The notes below the pieces were generated by a model, which saw only the letters and a list, made by a program, of their open reading frames with translations, was not told where the DNA came from and did no database searches. Positions 7,859 through 15,837 of a stretch of DNA of 64,000 nt are shown here, piece by piece. Within the stretch, counting starts at the first letter, position 1. The number at the start of each line of letters is the position of its first letter. Source of the stretch: Ureibacillus acetophenoni (GTDB taxonomy: Bacteria > Bacillota > Bacilli > Bacillales_A > Planococcaceae); the NCBI RefSeq assembly GCF_900220965.1, contig NZ_OBQC01000017.1:1-64000 (forward strand), written 5' to 3'. The translations under genes were made by a program, and so were the position numbers.

Positions 7859-8434
7859 ATGAAGTTAACATTGGCAACAAATGTTGAGATCGATACACTT
7901 CATTCAAAGTTTAAAAAGTTTAATGTTCATCTTCTTGAAGAGCCAAGTAATCTATACAATTATATCGGTATTATGGATGTATTTAATCGTGTGCTTAATG
8001 AAGAAGAGGCAAGTGAGTTGTTAGGGATAAGCCATAATATAAAGCACAGTGCTAAATTTGTTAGTACCTTTACAAATCTTTTTCATATTGAAAAAGAGGT
8101 ATATGTACACATTAATAAAAAGGCTGTTAGAAAAGAAGAGTTGAAGTATATATTGAGCTGTTTAAATCGAAATGAAGCAAGTTTTTTTCGGAAGCTGTTT
8201 TCCAATAACAAGGGAATTTATAAAATCGGTGACGTTGAAACTCTTGTCTTTTTAACGAAACTCTCAGTGAATGAACTGTATTTTGCAGATTTTTTCTTTC
8301 CATCTCTTGAAACAGTGATAATTGGGAATTATGATATGTCTTTTCCTGTTTATTCTAAGACGGCAATAGGATTTAAAGAATGCAAGAAAATTATAGAAGA
8401 GAACGGCTTATTTATAAGACAGTCTATGAAGTAA
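7859..8434 (+). CDS. Hypothetical cytoplasmic protein
   Basis: A 191-residue protein with no signal peptide or membrane span. The sequence is a mix of Lys/Glu-rich helices and Phe-rich strands; a segment AVRKEELKYILSCLNRNEASFFRKLF stands out as an amphipathic helix pair. No family is recognised. The ATG at 7859 has TGGGGTGA five bases upstream and is preferred over the TTG at 7841. Confidence 0.6.
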   Translation: MKLTLATNVEIDTLHSKFKKFNVHLLEEPSNLYNYIGIMDVFNRVLNEEEASELLGISHNIKHSAKFVSTFTNLFHIEKEVYVHINKKAVRKEELKYILSCLNRNEASFFRKLFSNNKGIYKIGDVETLVFLTKLSVNELYFADFFFPSLETVIIGNYDMSFPVYSKTAIGFKECKKIIEENGLFIRQSMK

Positions 8435-8444
8435 CAATTTTCTT

Positions 8445-8485
8445 GTTCAACTAACGAAGGCTTTAGTTTAACAAGAAATACTTAA
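8445..8485 (+). repeat. TP element, left part
   Basis: GTTCAACTAACGAAGGCTTT followed by AGTTTAACAAGAAA. The hairpin is eroded. It lies between two convergent genes. Confidence 0.5.
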
Positions 8486-8527
8486 ATGATGTAAAAGAAA
8501 GTTAAAATTAAAGTAAAAGAGCGCAAC

Positions 8528-9697
8528 TCAAATTGCACTCTTTGTTTTGTAGGATGTCTTTTTCTTACTCTTAACAGAAATGTTAACAGTAATTAAAGAT
8601 AAGGTGATTAATATTCCGCCTGCAAATGGATTTACCTTGACTGAAAGTGTATCTACGATTCCAGCTCCAATAATTGAACCAACAGCAACACCTAAATGAA
8701 GAGCAGAATTATTCAAGCTTTGCTGAATTTCAGATGATTCAGGCGCTATTTCAATTAAATAAATTTGCATTGCCGGCGAAATTGCCCAACTGAGTATCCC
8801 CCATACGATAATGATGATGAAATAAACTGGTAAGAAATCTGTTGAATATGGGAATACAAAGAATAAAGCACTAAAAATAATTAGAGCAATAACCATTGTT
8901 TTTCTAGAGCCTAATTTGTCTGCCAATACACCGCCAATTCCTCCGCCGAATACAGCAGCAATACCAAAAATTAAATAGATGATACTAATCCAATTAGCAT
9001 TAAAATCAGTGGTTACTTCTAAATATGGTTTAAAATATGCATACATAATAGTATGCCCTGTTATATACAGGAATGTCGTTGTTAACCCTAATGTGATTTT
9101 GTGATTTTTAAATGCTGAAAGCTGTTGCTTTAAGGGAATTTGAGGCTTTGGCTCTATACGTCCCATAAATAAATGAACACCAATTATTGATAATGCGGTC
9201 AATACAGTTATTAGAACGAATGGTGCTCTCCAGCCAAAACTATTTCCTAGGAGTAGCCCGATCGGTACCCCTAAAACTAATGAAGCACTTACTCCCATAG
9301 AGACAATCCCAATGGCTCTACCTTTATACTGTTCTCCTGCTAAGCTAGGTGCCATAACTAAACACAATATGATTAATAGAGCACCGCTTAATGCTAAAAT
9401 AATTCTTCCAATAAACAATATAGTGAAAGTAGGTGCAAATACTGTTACGATACAACCGCTAAAAAATATGTATAAACAAACTAATTGTAACTTTTTCCTC
9501 TCTACTTTAGCTGTCATAACAAGTAAAATTGGCGATGCAATTGCAAAAATTAACGCAAAAACAGTGATCAACAAACCAGCTTGTCCGATGCTTACATTAA
9601 AATCTTCTGCAATTAAATCTAAAATGCCGCCAATGATCAGTTCAACCATCCCTATTACAAAGGATATAATCATTAAAAAATAAATACGCTTATCCAT
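8528..9697 (-). CDS. MFS transporter, DHA1 type
   Basis: A 389-residue integral membrane protein with twelve predicted spans. Motif A is clearest in the loop between spans 8 and 9 (GGVLADKLGSRKTMV); span 5 has the antiporter-like GVSASLVLGVPIGLLLG. It resembles the AraJ/YdhP-type drug:proton antiporters, which export small hydrophobic compounds or sugars; the substrate is unknown. Of two close ATG codons I chose the inner one (9697), which has GAGG six bases upstream. It is one of the few minus-strand genes in the first half. Confidence 0.85.
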   Translation of the reverse strand: MDKRIYFLMIISFVIGMVELIIGGILDLIAEDFNVSIGQAGLLITVFALIFAIASPILLVMTAKVERKKLQLVCLYIFFSGCIVTVFAPTFTILFIGRIILALSGALLIILCLVMAPSLAGEQYKGRAIGIVSMGVSASLVLGVPIGLLLGNSFGWRAPFVLITVLTALSIIGVHLFMGRIEPKPQIPLKQQLSAFKNHKITLGLTTTFLYITGHTIMYAYFKPYLEVTTDFNANWISIIYLIFGIAAVFGGGIGGVLADKLGSRKTMVIALIIFSALFFVFPYSTDFLPVYFIIIIVWGILSWAISPAMQIYLIEIAPESSEIQQSLNNSALHLGVAVGSIIGAGIVDTLSVKVNPFAGGILITLSLITVNISVKSKKKTSYKTKSAI

Positions 9698-9940
9698 GTT
9701 TAACCTCATTTCTAACTATATCCCAACCTAAATACTATCTCTTAATGAAAGTTTGCTCAAGAATAAGATAACATTTTCATAAGAAAAAAATAATTACGTA
9801 AATCCACAAGAATTGAAAAATATATACAATTAAATTTGCCAGTAAGGGCGAAATATTAAGCATTTTAAATTTGTGGGATATCTTCCTATCTAATCTAATT
9901 GGTAGAAAAACGAATAAATCTTTATTTGAGTTAATTCTTA

Positions 9941-10020
9941 TTCAACTAACGAGGGCGTTTCTTCAAGAAAGAGAAATGCTTTTTCTTACTGAAGTAAAGG
10001 GGCAGGTTAGTTGGAGAAGG
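9941..10020 (+). repeat. TP element, full copy with terminal inverted repeat
   Basis: Starts TTCAACTAACGAGG, hairpin GGCGTTTCTTCAAGAAAGAG, AAATGCTTTTTCTTACTG, and ends GGGGCAGGTTAGTTGGAG. The ends CAACTAAC and GTTAGTTG are an 8-base perfect inverted repeat. This is the clearest example of the two ends. Confidence 0.85.
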
Positions 10021-10079
10021 AGTTTCTTTTGGTGTTGGGGAATGGTTATGTGTAGACGATTATTAGGAGTGATAGATGA

Positions 10080-10709
10080 ATGAATAACAAAATAATCCAG
10101 CTAATCTATAGATGTTACTGGATAGGATTGTTGTTAGGCACGGTAATCTTTACTGCTGGATGTCAAATGGTAGAAGAAATCGGTTATAAAGATAAAGTTG
10201 AAGATAAAGAGATGAATTCTACTGAACAAAAGTCTATTGAAATTTCAGAAGATAACGGAAAGTTTTACTTAAATGGTATTACACTAGGAGATACTAGGGA
10301 TCAAGTAATTGAATTATTAGGAACAGATTATCTTGAAACTAACAAATCTCAAGAAGTAATAACTAACAAATCTCAAGAAATGCTTCATGAATCGATGCTT
10401 GATTATGGACATCTAATTGTTAATATCCAGAACGATGCAGTTAACCATATCACTGTTCCAAATATGAATGAGAAGTATTACGAAGAAATGTTCAATTTAT
10501 ACATTGAAGATGGGATTGTTTATACAAATGGTAAGGACTTAAACACTCATAGCGGTGCTAGAATTTTCTACTCTGAAGGGCATTCCCCAATATTACTAGC
10601 TAAGTATAACAATGATATGAAGTTATTTTTATATTTATATTATCCAGAAGGGAATTTTTTAGAGTCTATCGAATCCGGTGATATAAAAAAAATCTCTATC
10701 AACGAATAG
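10080..10709 (+). CDS. Putative lipoprotein, unknown function
   Basis: A 209-residue protein. A long N-region with Arg leads to a hydrophobic core and TAGC (Cys at residue 28), so it is probably a lipoprotein. The mature part has NGITLGDTRDQVIELLG, a pattern seen in small Bacillus envelope proteins that start with a SmpA/BamE-like helix, but the match is weak. A direct repeat TNKSQE-VI-TNKSQE (15 codons apart at DNA level near 10340 and 10364) shows local tandem duplication. TTAGGAG precedes the ATG. Confidence 0.65.
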   Translation: MNNKIIQLIYRCYWIGLLLGTVIFTAGCQMVEEIGYKDKVEDKEMNSTEQKSIEISEDNGKFYLNGITLGDTRDQVIELLGTDYLETNKSQEVITNKSQEMLHESMLDYGHLIVNIQNDAVNHITVPNMNEKYYEEMFNLYIEDGIVYTNGKDLNTHSGARIFYSEGHSPILLAKYNNDMKLFLYLYYPEGNFLESIESGDIKKISINE

Positions 10710-10786
10710 ACTCATAGAACCAGTTGGTGGAGGGTACTCCCTTGATGGAAAAACTCCTTAATGAAATATGGGATTAATGATTGGTT

Positions 10787-10876
10787 ATTCAACTAACGAA
10801 GGCGTTGATCCAAGAAGGATTAATGTCTTTTTTTATTGAACTTAATGTACTAACAGGGCAGTAGATTTGAAGAAAG
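10787..10876 (+). repeat. TP element, full copy
   Basis: TTCAACTAACGAAGG, hairpin GGCGTTGATCC / GGATTAATGTC, TTTTTTTATTGAA, ACTAACAGGGCAG and ATTTGAAGAAAG. TTGAAG is 15 bases before TATAGT. The next gene starts 54 bases after it. Confidence 0.8.
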
Positions 10877-10929
10877 AATTTCTAATTTATAGTCTAATTA
10901 TTTTATAGGGATGTATAGGGGGGCTTTAG

Positions 10930-11217
10930 ATGAATATTACCATTCGTAAGATGCACTACCAAGATACAAAACAAGTTCAAAACATAGCGAAAACAACTTG
11001 GAATGCTACATATGAGGGCATAATTCCATTGGAAGTACAAAATAAATTCTTAAGTTTAAATTACAATGATGAAAGTATGAAACAACGTATAGAACGTTCT
11101 ATTGTTTATGTCGATGGGAAATTTGTAGTAATTGGAGACTCATTTGACCCTAGTAATCTTTGCCAACCCATAGTTTTCAATAAACTTACATATGATTTTC
11201 TTCAAAAGGCAAGATAA
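10930..11217 (+). pseudogene. N-terminal fragment of a GNAT acetyltransferase
   Basis: The first 65 residues (MNITIRKMHYQDTKQVQNIA, TTWNATYEGIIP, QRIERSIVYV) match the start of a GNAT of the TYEGIIP class. The acetyl-CoA-binding core is absent: after VDGKFVVIGD an unrelated tail of about 28 residues follows. It cannot be an active acetyltransferase. Confidence 0.7.
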
Positions 11218-11236
11218 CTAAAAGAGGGGGGAAATT

Positions 11237-11470
11237 ATGCATTGGGGAGATATGGTTATTGAGTCCAAAATTTTTAGGCTAATTATTAAAGGAGCCTTTT
11301 GGACTTCTATTGCCCTAGCTATACTTATTTTACTTATGATAAGTAATTTCTTTTTCAAAATCATATTTTTAGATTATCGATTCGATGATGGCGAACTACA
11401 TCCACCCATTGAGGTTTCGATAAGTAATGGCTACCTAACTAACATTGACATTGATCCAAAGAGGGATTGA
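11237..11470 (+). CDS. Small membrane protein with element-derived C-terminus
   Basis: A 77-residue protein with one long hydrophobic segment (about residues 15-45). The last dozen residues (YLTNIDIDPKRD) are encoded by the left end and hairpin of a TP element, so the original C-terminus was probably lost or extended. GAGGGGGGAAA precedes the ATG. The function is unknown. Confidence 0.5.
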   Translation: MHWGDMVIESKIFRLIIKGAFWTSIALAILILLMISNFFFKIIFLDYRFDDGELHPPIEVSISNGYLTNIDIDPKRD

Positions 11471-11492
11471 TGTCTTTTTCGTTGAAGTTATT
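11434..11492 (+). repeat. TP element overlapping a coding end
   Basis: CCTAACTAACATTGAC, hairpin CATTGATCC / GGATTGATG, TCTTTTTCGTTGAAG. The family hairpin is used here as coding sequence and probably also as terminator. Confidence 0.65.
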
Positions 11493-11795
11493 AATGCAAT
11501 GAGTATTAAATTAATTAGAATTTCCCTAACATGTAACTTTGCATTTTCTTAAACTACATAAGTTGTATGTGTAAAATATCGCTTAAAAAAGTGCAAAATA
11601 CCTCTTGAAGCAACCCGTCCTAGTAAGAACGGGTTAGCTTTACTCAGATCATAAAATTAAAGAACTAGGATTGTAATTCTATATTCCTTCATCCCTGGCT
11701 AGGTTGAGTCTTTCTCCACCCATAAAATTGCATAACGTCTTTGGATCATATAAATCATCTCAATCTCCACCTTTCATGTTTTTTTATGAACAAAA

Positions 11796-11936
11796 TTAAA
11801 ATTGACGGAAATAATTTTCTACTTTGCTTCGGTTCTCTTCAAAGATTTTTTTCACACGTTCATTATGAAGTGCTTTCTCAAGAGAAATTTCACGTTTTGT
11901 AATAGTGATTGTTAAAGAAAAAATGTGCAATGTCAT
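11796..11936 (-). CDS. YrzI-family small protein
   Basis: A 46-residue protein starting MTLHIFSLTITITKREIS and continuing EKALHNERVKKIFEENRSK. This matches the Bacillus YrzI small-protein family: a hydrophobic first dozen residues, then a charged helix. The family is linked to sporulation by name but has no known function. GGAGGTGATACTAT gives a very strong ribosome binding site. It is the second gene of a small minus-strand unit and sits after two hairpins. Confidence 0.75.
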   Translation of the reverse strand: MTLHIFSLTITITKREISLEKALHNERVKKIFEENRSKVENYFRQF

Positions 11937-11968
11937 ATAGTATCACCTCCTAAAAATACCCCCAAAAT

Positions 11969-12001
11969 GGAAAAAACCGTAGAGAGAATCCCCCTACGGT
12001 T
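11969..12001 (-). terminator. Hairpin upstream of YrzI-like gene
   Basis: On the minus strand AACCGTAG pairs with CTACGGTT and is followed by a T run. It lies 30 bases before the YrzI binding site and could end or attenuate transcription. Confidence 0.65.
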
Positions 12002-12013
12002 AAAAAAAGGCAC

Positions 12014-12047
12014 AAAAATACCGTAGGGACACAATTCTCCCTACAGT
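12014..12047 (-). terminator. Terminator after 30-residue small gene
   Basis: On the minus strand ACTGTAGGGA pairs with TCCCTACGGT and is followed by ATTTTT. The stem is related in sequence to the next hairpin (both carry CCGTAG), so one may derive from the other or they may pair alternatively. Confidence 0.65.
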
Positions 12048-12075
12048 ATGGGTATGCTTAATGATAAAAAAAGTC

Positions 12076-12168
12076 TTAAGCGATCCATTCCGATCTGGTC
12101 GAATTTGTGATTTTCACTTTTGATGAAGTTGTATCTGCTAATGAATGTAATTTAACGATAACGATCAT
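12076..12168 (-). CDS. Possible 30-residue small protein
   Basis: ATG preceded by AAGGAGGTCGAATAAA, one of the best binding sites in the window. It encodes MIVIVKLHSLADTTSSKVK and a short polar tail ending EWIA. The hydrophobic start followed by a polar stretch is reminiscent of YrzI-type small proteins, but no match is recognised. It is followed by a terminator and then by the YrzI-like gene on the same strand. Confidence 0.5.
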   Translation of the reverse strand: MIVIVKLHSLADTTSSKVKITNSTRSEWIA

Positions 12169-12434
12169 TTTATTCGACCTCCTTAAGAATTTTTTATTTA
12201 CTTTGTAATTATATCCATCTTTAAGTTGTTTGTAAACATTTTTTGCCAATTTTCCTGAAATATGCTAATGGTTGGAGAAATTGTTAGGTGATTAGTGAAT
12301 ACAATGTATTAAATTTAAAACTAAAGAATAGGTATTAAAAGTGAAAAACAGATTACCTAGTTATTTTTTCTTCATGTTTTCGTTTTATATCCAAATTTCT
12401 TTCCTGCTTATTATATGAGCGAAGGTGAGTGAAC

Positions 12435-12821
12435 ATGAAAGATAGAATAAAAACAAAAAGGATAAAAATACTCAGCGGAAACAGGGAAACTGGATTAACC
12501 GTTCAAGTTGCAGATACTCAAGAAGAAAGAGAAAAGGGCTTAATGTTTGTTGAGCAATTACCCGAAAATGAGGGGATGTTATTTGTGTTTTCAAGAAAAG
12601 TATATGGTGGCTTTTGGATGAAAAACACATTAATTCCTTTATCGATTGCTTTTCTTGATTCAGATGGGGAAATTCTAAAAATACTTGATATGGAGCCTTG
12701 TAAAGGGAATGAATGTCCTACCTATGATCCCAAACTTTCTTATCATTATGCAATCGAAGTGAACCTTGGATGGTTTAATAAGAATCAGATCAAGGAAGGG
12801 GATTATGTAAAGTTTGATTGA
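12435..12821 (+). CDS. DUF192 family protein, copy B
   Basis: A 128-residue near-duplicate of the protein at 315. Changes include V to E near residue 21 and H to Q near residue 41. Most codons are identical and the binding site and part of the upstream region are shared. All family motifs are intact, so both copies may be functional. The pair brackets 12 kb of accessory genes and offers a direct repeat for recombination. Confidence 0.85.
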   Translation: MKDRIKTKRIKILSGNRETGLTVQVADTQEEREKGLMFVEQLPENEGMLFVFSRKVYGGFWMKNTLIPLSIAFLDSDGEILKILDMEPCKGNECPTYDPKLSYHYAIEVNLGWFNKNQIKEGDYVKFD

Positions 12822-12887
12822 TTTGTCTCACCTCTAAAACTAGGGGTGAGGTGGTATTAAAGGCTTTCACTAACTATAAATGAAATC

Positions 12888-12913
12888 AGAGCTTCCTCAA
12901 TTGAGGAAGCTCT
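12888..12913. terminator. Perfect palindrome between convergent genes
   Basis: AGAGCTTCCTCAA followed at once by its reverse complement. It lies between the convergent DUF192 and LysM/3D genes and can end transcription from both sides, though the T tracts are short. Confidence 0.65.
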
Positions 12914-12942
12914 TTAATGCTCTAATAGGTGTTATGAATATG

Positions 12943-13830
12943 CTAGTCTAATATTTTGACCTTTAATTGTTTTACTCCGAAATTAATTGCATCTTGTTTA
13001 GATGGAACAAAGACATCAATTCGATTGCCTTTAATCGCCCCGCCAGTATCCCCAGCGATGGCTTCACCATAGCCTTCAACATATACTTTACTACCAAGTG
13101 GAATGATAGACGGATCAACTGATATTACTTTTGCATCCGGATTTTCTTTTAGGTTAATTCCAGTAGCAGTAATACCTGAACATCCCTCACATGTAGCGGT
13201 ATAGGCTGTAGCCTCCACTGTTATTTCCTTTACATCAGCTTTAGTTGTTGATGGAGCAGATGGTTCAGTTTCTGCTTTATTAGTAGATGGAGTTGCTTCA
13301 GCTTCCGCTTTATTTGTTGGCGGAGCAGTTACCTCAGTTTGTACTTTATTTGAAGATGGTGTAGTCTCCACTTTTTTTTCTTTATTTGTTGACTGAGCGC
13401 TTACATCAGGAGTAGTTTCCTTTGATTTTGATGCTACAAGTACTACCTGCTTTTCAGCATTACTATTCTTTATACCTTCAAAGATTACTAGGTTTAACCC
13501 AGGTTTTATGAGATCCGTCTGTAATTGGTTCCATTCTTTAATTTGCGAAACTCTCACTTGATGATCTCGGGCTATTTCCCACAATGTGTCACCATTTTTA
13601 ACTGTATACTGTTTTTCCGTTACAATCGCTAGGACATCCCCAGGGTGTATAAGGTCTGTAGTAAGGTTATTAAATTTCTGTAAATTTTCTACAGTTGTAT
13701 TATTAGCACGAGATAAATCCCATAGGGTATCTCCTTTTTCTACTGTAACCGTTTCAGCTTGTGCACTAGTACCTAAAGTTAACGTAAGTGCAGCTACTGG
13801 AATAATTGAAATCATTTTTTTAAACATCAT
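12943..13830 (-). CDS. LysM / 3D-domain cell wall protein, YocH-like
   Basis: A 295-residue secreted wall protein. Residues 1-25 are a signal peptide ending AQA. Two LysM repeats follow (VEKGDTLWDLSRANNTT and VKNGDTLWEIARDHQV), which bind peptidoglycan. A Thr/Lys/Ala/Pro linker with repeated TEA/TKA units leads to a C-terminal 3D domain (VEATAYTATCEGCSGITATG, then GDTGGAIKGNRIDVF) with the conserved Asp residues of lytic transglycosylase-type beta barrels. It closely matches the architecture of B. subtilis YocH, a muropeptide-releasing wall enzyme. Two adjacent ATG codons follow GGAGG. Confidence 0.85.
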   Translation of the reverse strand: MMFKKMISIIPVAALTLTLGTSAQAETVTVEKGDTLWDLSRANNTTVENLQKFNNLTTDLIHPGDVLAIVTEKQYTVKNGDTLWEIARDHQVRVSQIKEWNQLQTDLIKPGLNLVIFEGIKNSNAEKQVVLVASKSKETTPDVSAQSTNKEKKVETTPSSNKVQTEVTAPPTNKAEAEATPSTNKAETEPSAPSTTKADVKEITVEATAYTATCEGCSGITATGINLKENPDAKVISVDPSIIPLGSKVYVEGYGEAIAGDTGGAIKGNRIDVFVPSKQDAINFGVKQLKVKILD

Positions 13831-13977
13831 TTTGCCTCCATCTTCTTAGGTTGCGATTCTATAATAATCGTAGCATAGAATTTTCTGAGAAAAAGAACAG
13901 GGAGGTGTTAATTCGTTTACGTCCATGGCAGTTATATTGCAAGACCATGTCCATGTTACAAGATATAAGTAATGCAA

Positions 13978-14045
13978 GGCATTAATCAAGAAGGATTAAT
14001 GCCTTTTATGTGGAAGTTACTGAACTAACGGGGCAGGTTAAGATT
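13978..14045 (+). repeat. TP element, full copy
   Basis: Hairpin GGCATTAATC / GGATTAATGCC, TTTTATGTGGAAG, TGAACTAACGGGGCAGG and TTAAGATT. TTAAGA is 16 bases from TATTAT, a possible promoter for the lipoprotein starting at 14092. Confidence 0.75.
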
Positions 14046-14091
14046 TTAAGATTGTTAGTTATTATTAAATTAAAAAAGGGGAGTGTAAGAA

Positions 14092-14610
14092 ATTAAAATT
14101 AGGTTTATTCAATTTTTATTTCTTAGTTTGATATTTTTAGTTGCTTGTTCAGAACAGACATACGATAAAAATGAGGTTATAGCAACTTTAAAAGGTGAAG
14201 ATATAAAAGTAAGCGATATACTTACACAGTATCCGATTGAGGATGAATATATAGAAAACTTCTTAAAAGAAGAAATCGTAATACACGAAGCTAAAAATAT
14301 GGGTATTACAGTATCAGACGAAAAGATAGAAGAACTAAAACAAACGTATTACCCAAGAGGTGAATTTACTATAATAGAAGATTTTCATAAAGAACAAGCT
14401 GAAGTCTTAGGTATCACAGCAGAAGAATACTTTGAAATTTGGTCTTTAACGTACCTTAAAAGAAATGAATATATTCAAGAATATATAAAAGCCAAATTTA
14501 ATGAACCATCTTCTATTGAAGAAGGTGAAAAATGGGGTGAAGAGATTGAGGCGCATATTAACAATCTATTTACCCATTATAAAGAAAACAGAGATTTGAT
14601 AATAAAGTAA
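14092..14610 (+). CDS. Lipoprotein with SurA/PrsA-like N-terminal domain, ATT start
   Basis: A 172-residue lipoprotein. With an ATT start at 14092 the signal reads IKIRFIQFLFLSLIFLVAC: basic n-region, hydrophobic core and lipobox. GGGGAG lies eight bases before the ATT. No ATG, GTG or TTG gives a complete signal; the TTG at 14128 begins inside the hydrophobic core. The mature part (EVIATLKGEDIKVSDIL, LKEEIVIHEAKNMGITVSDEKIEE) matches the chaperone half of PrsA/SurA-type foldases, but the peptidyl-prolyl isomerase domain is missing. It may be a surface chaperone. Identity of the start is inferred. Confidence 0.7.
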   Translation: MKIRFIQFLFLSLIFLVACSEQTYDKNEVIATLKGEDIKVSDILTQYPIEDEYIENFLKEEIVIHEAKNMGITVSDEKIEELKQTYYPRGEFTIIEDFHKEQAEVLGITAEEYFEIWSLTYLKRNEYIQEYIKAKFNEPSSIEEGEKWGEEIEAHINNLFTHYKENRDLIIK

Positions 14611-14632
14611 AAAGTGGAACATAATATCTTCT

Positions 14633-14711
14633 TTTAACTAATAGGGATGTTTCTTTGTGAAAGTGAAATGCCTTTTTTATTTGAGTATCAGGGTAGCCCA
14701 TTGAAGAATAA
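14633..14711 (+). repeat. TP element, full copy
   Basis: TTAACTAATAGGG, hairpin GATGTTTC / GTGAAATGCC, TTTTTTATTTGAG and a degenerate right end with CATTGAAGAATA. Confidence 0.65.
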
Positions 14712-14720
14712 ATAGATTTG

Positions 14721-14745
14721 TTCCACAATCGGGCCGATTGTGGAA
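14721..14745. repeat. Perfect 12-base-stem hairpin
   Basis: TTCCACAATCGG, one G, then its exact complement. It is the fuller version of the hairpin at 7686. It follows directly on a TP element right end. Confidence 0.7.
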
Positions 14746-14809
14746 AAGTTTTTGTAGAGGATTCGATATTTTATGTTAGAGTAAAGGTCATGGAGGTAGT
14801 TATCAATTC

Positions 14810-15067
14810 ATGTCAAAACCAAACAAACCATCAATTGTACAAGAAAGTATTTTTTTAGTCGTCACAATACTTATAAATATACTTGCCCTTCCAGCTGCTT
14901 TAGTCATTGGAGTCATGGCTACTGATTCACCAGGTAGTGGCATGAAAGAACTGGTAATGGGTTTTCTATTTGTTCAGGCAGTGCCTTTAATCCTATTTGC
15001 AGGCAGTTTAATTCTGTTCATTATCAAGATTCGAGAAATCAGAAATAATAATGAAATTTCTACATAA
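14810..15067 (+). CDS. Small two-span membrane protein
   Basis: An 85-residue protein with hydrophobic segments at about 12-35 and 48-73, a basic C-terminus (KIREIRNNNE) and a short GSGMKE loop. GGAGG is about 13 bases before the ATG. The family is not recognised. The unit is closed by a TP element. Confidence 0.6.
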   Translation: MSKPNKPSIVQESIFLVVTILINILALPAALVIGVMATDSPGSGMKELVMGFLFVQAVPLILFAGSLILFIIKIREIRNNNEIST

Positions 15068-15102
15068 GGAAATGGTGAACTAATAAAGTTCTATAAACGG
15101 TT

Positions 15103-15168
15103 CTTAACGAGGGCATTGATCCAAGAAGGATTAATGCTTTTTTGTTGAAGTGAAGGGATAGCTTAGAT
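15103..15168 (+). repeat. TP element, full copy
   Basis: TTAACGAGGGCATTG, hairpin GGCATTGATCC / GGATTAATGCT, TTTTTGTTGAAG and a degenerate right end. An extended -10 (TGTATAAT) follows at about 15187. Confidence 0.7.
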
Positions 15169-15236
15169 CAAAATCAATTTAAACTAATGTATAATTAAAA
15201 AATAATATTTATCTGAAATTCAGGAGATGTAGCAAT

Positions 15237-15688
15237 TTGGATATTTTTGGTTTTATCGCACTCGTAATAGCAGGCTTTACTGCTTGTGCTGAGTTTACTT
15301 CTTACGCTTTAGTACATCCAGTTATCCGTCAATTACCTCAAAAGGAACATATACGTTTTGAACAAGGTTCACTGAAATCATATGGCCTGATTATGCCAAT
15401 ATTTATGCCTCTAAGTGTTATCCTAACCTTGTCCACGCATTATTCTCTTATGAAATTGGTGGTATTGAATTGATTAGTCGTTTTTCCTCCGCCGTAATGT
15501 TTATATTAGCAACAATAATAACTATTAGATATAACGTTCCTATTAACAAAGCAATGAAACAGTGGGATGCGGACAATCCACCCACTGATTGGAAGGAAAT
15601 AAGAAAACGATGGATGTTCTTTCAATCTATTCGTTCTTGGATCCTTCTTGCTGGCTTTGTGTTACTTTGTTTCACAGTCACAATTTGA
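15237..15688 (+). pseudogene. DUF1772 membrane protein, frameshifted
   Basis: Two overlapping frames make one gene. The first (15237-15473) gives the N-terminal membrane spans and LVHPVIRQLP; the second (15470-15688) gives NVPINKAMKQWDADNPPTDW and RKRWMFFQSIRSW, the C-terminal signature of the DUF1772 (anthrone-oxygenase-like) family. The second frame stays open upstream as SYEIGGIELISRF, so a single-base shift lies between about 15431 and 15473. It may be a true frameshift mutation or a sequencing error. The TTG start has AGGAG upstream. Confidence 0.7.
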
Positions 15689-15715
15689 TTAATATTGAAT
15701 TCTTTATTACATTAT

Positions 15716-15776
15716 TGTGCTAACAAGGCTATTCTTGGGGTAAAGAATAGCCTTTACTATTTGATGTATTAAGTAA
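15716..15776 (+). repeat. TP element with perfect hairpin
   Basis: TGCTAACAAGG, hairpin AGGCTATTCTT / AAGAATAGCCT, TTACTATTTGATG. The stem sequence differs from other copies but pairs perfectly. Confidence 0.7.
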
Positions 15777-15837
15777 GAGACAAAAAAGAGTAACGATCCT
15801 TTTTAATTTACGTCAAATAAGCTAAGGGAGATTTTTT

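Noticed and set aside
9871-10083. 70-codon plus-strand frame
   Set aside because: It reads through a complete TP element and has no ribosome binding site; the protein would be repeat-derived.
13850-13990. WalR box upstream of the YocH-like gene
   Set aside because: One half-site (TGTAAC) is present on the minus strand, but the second half five bases on (CATGGT) does not match TGTAA-type sequence.
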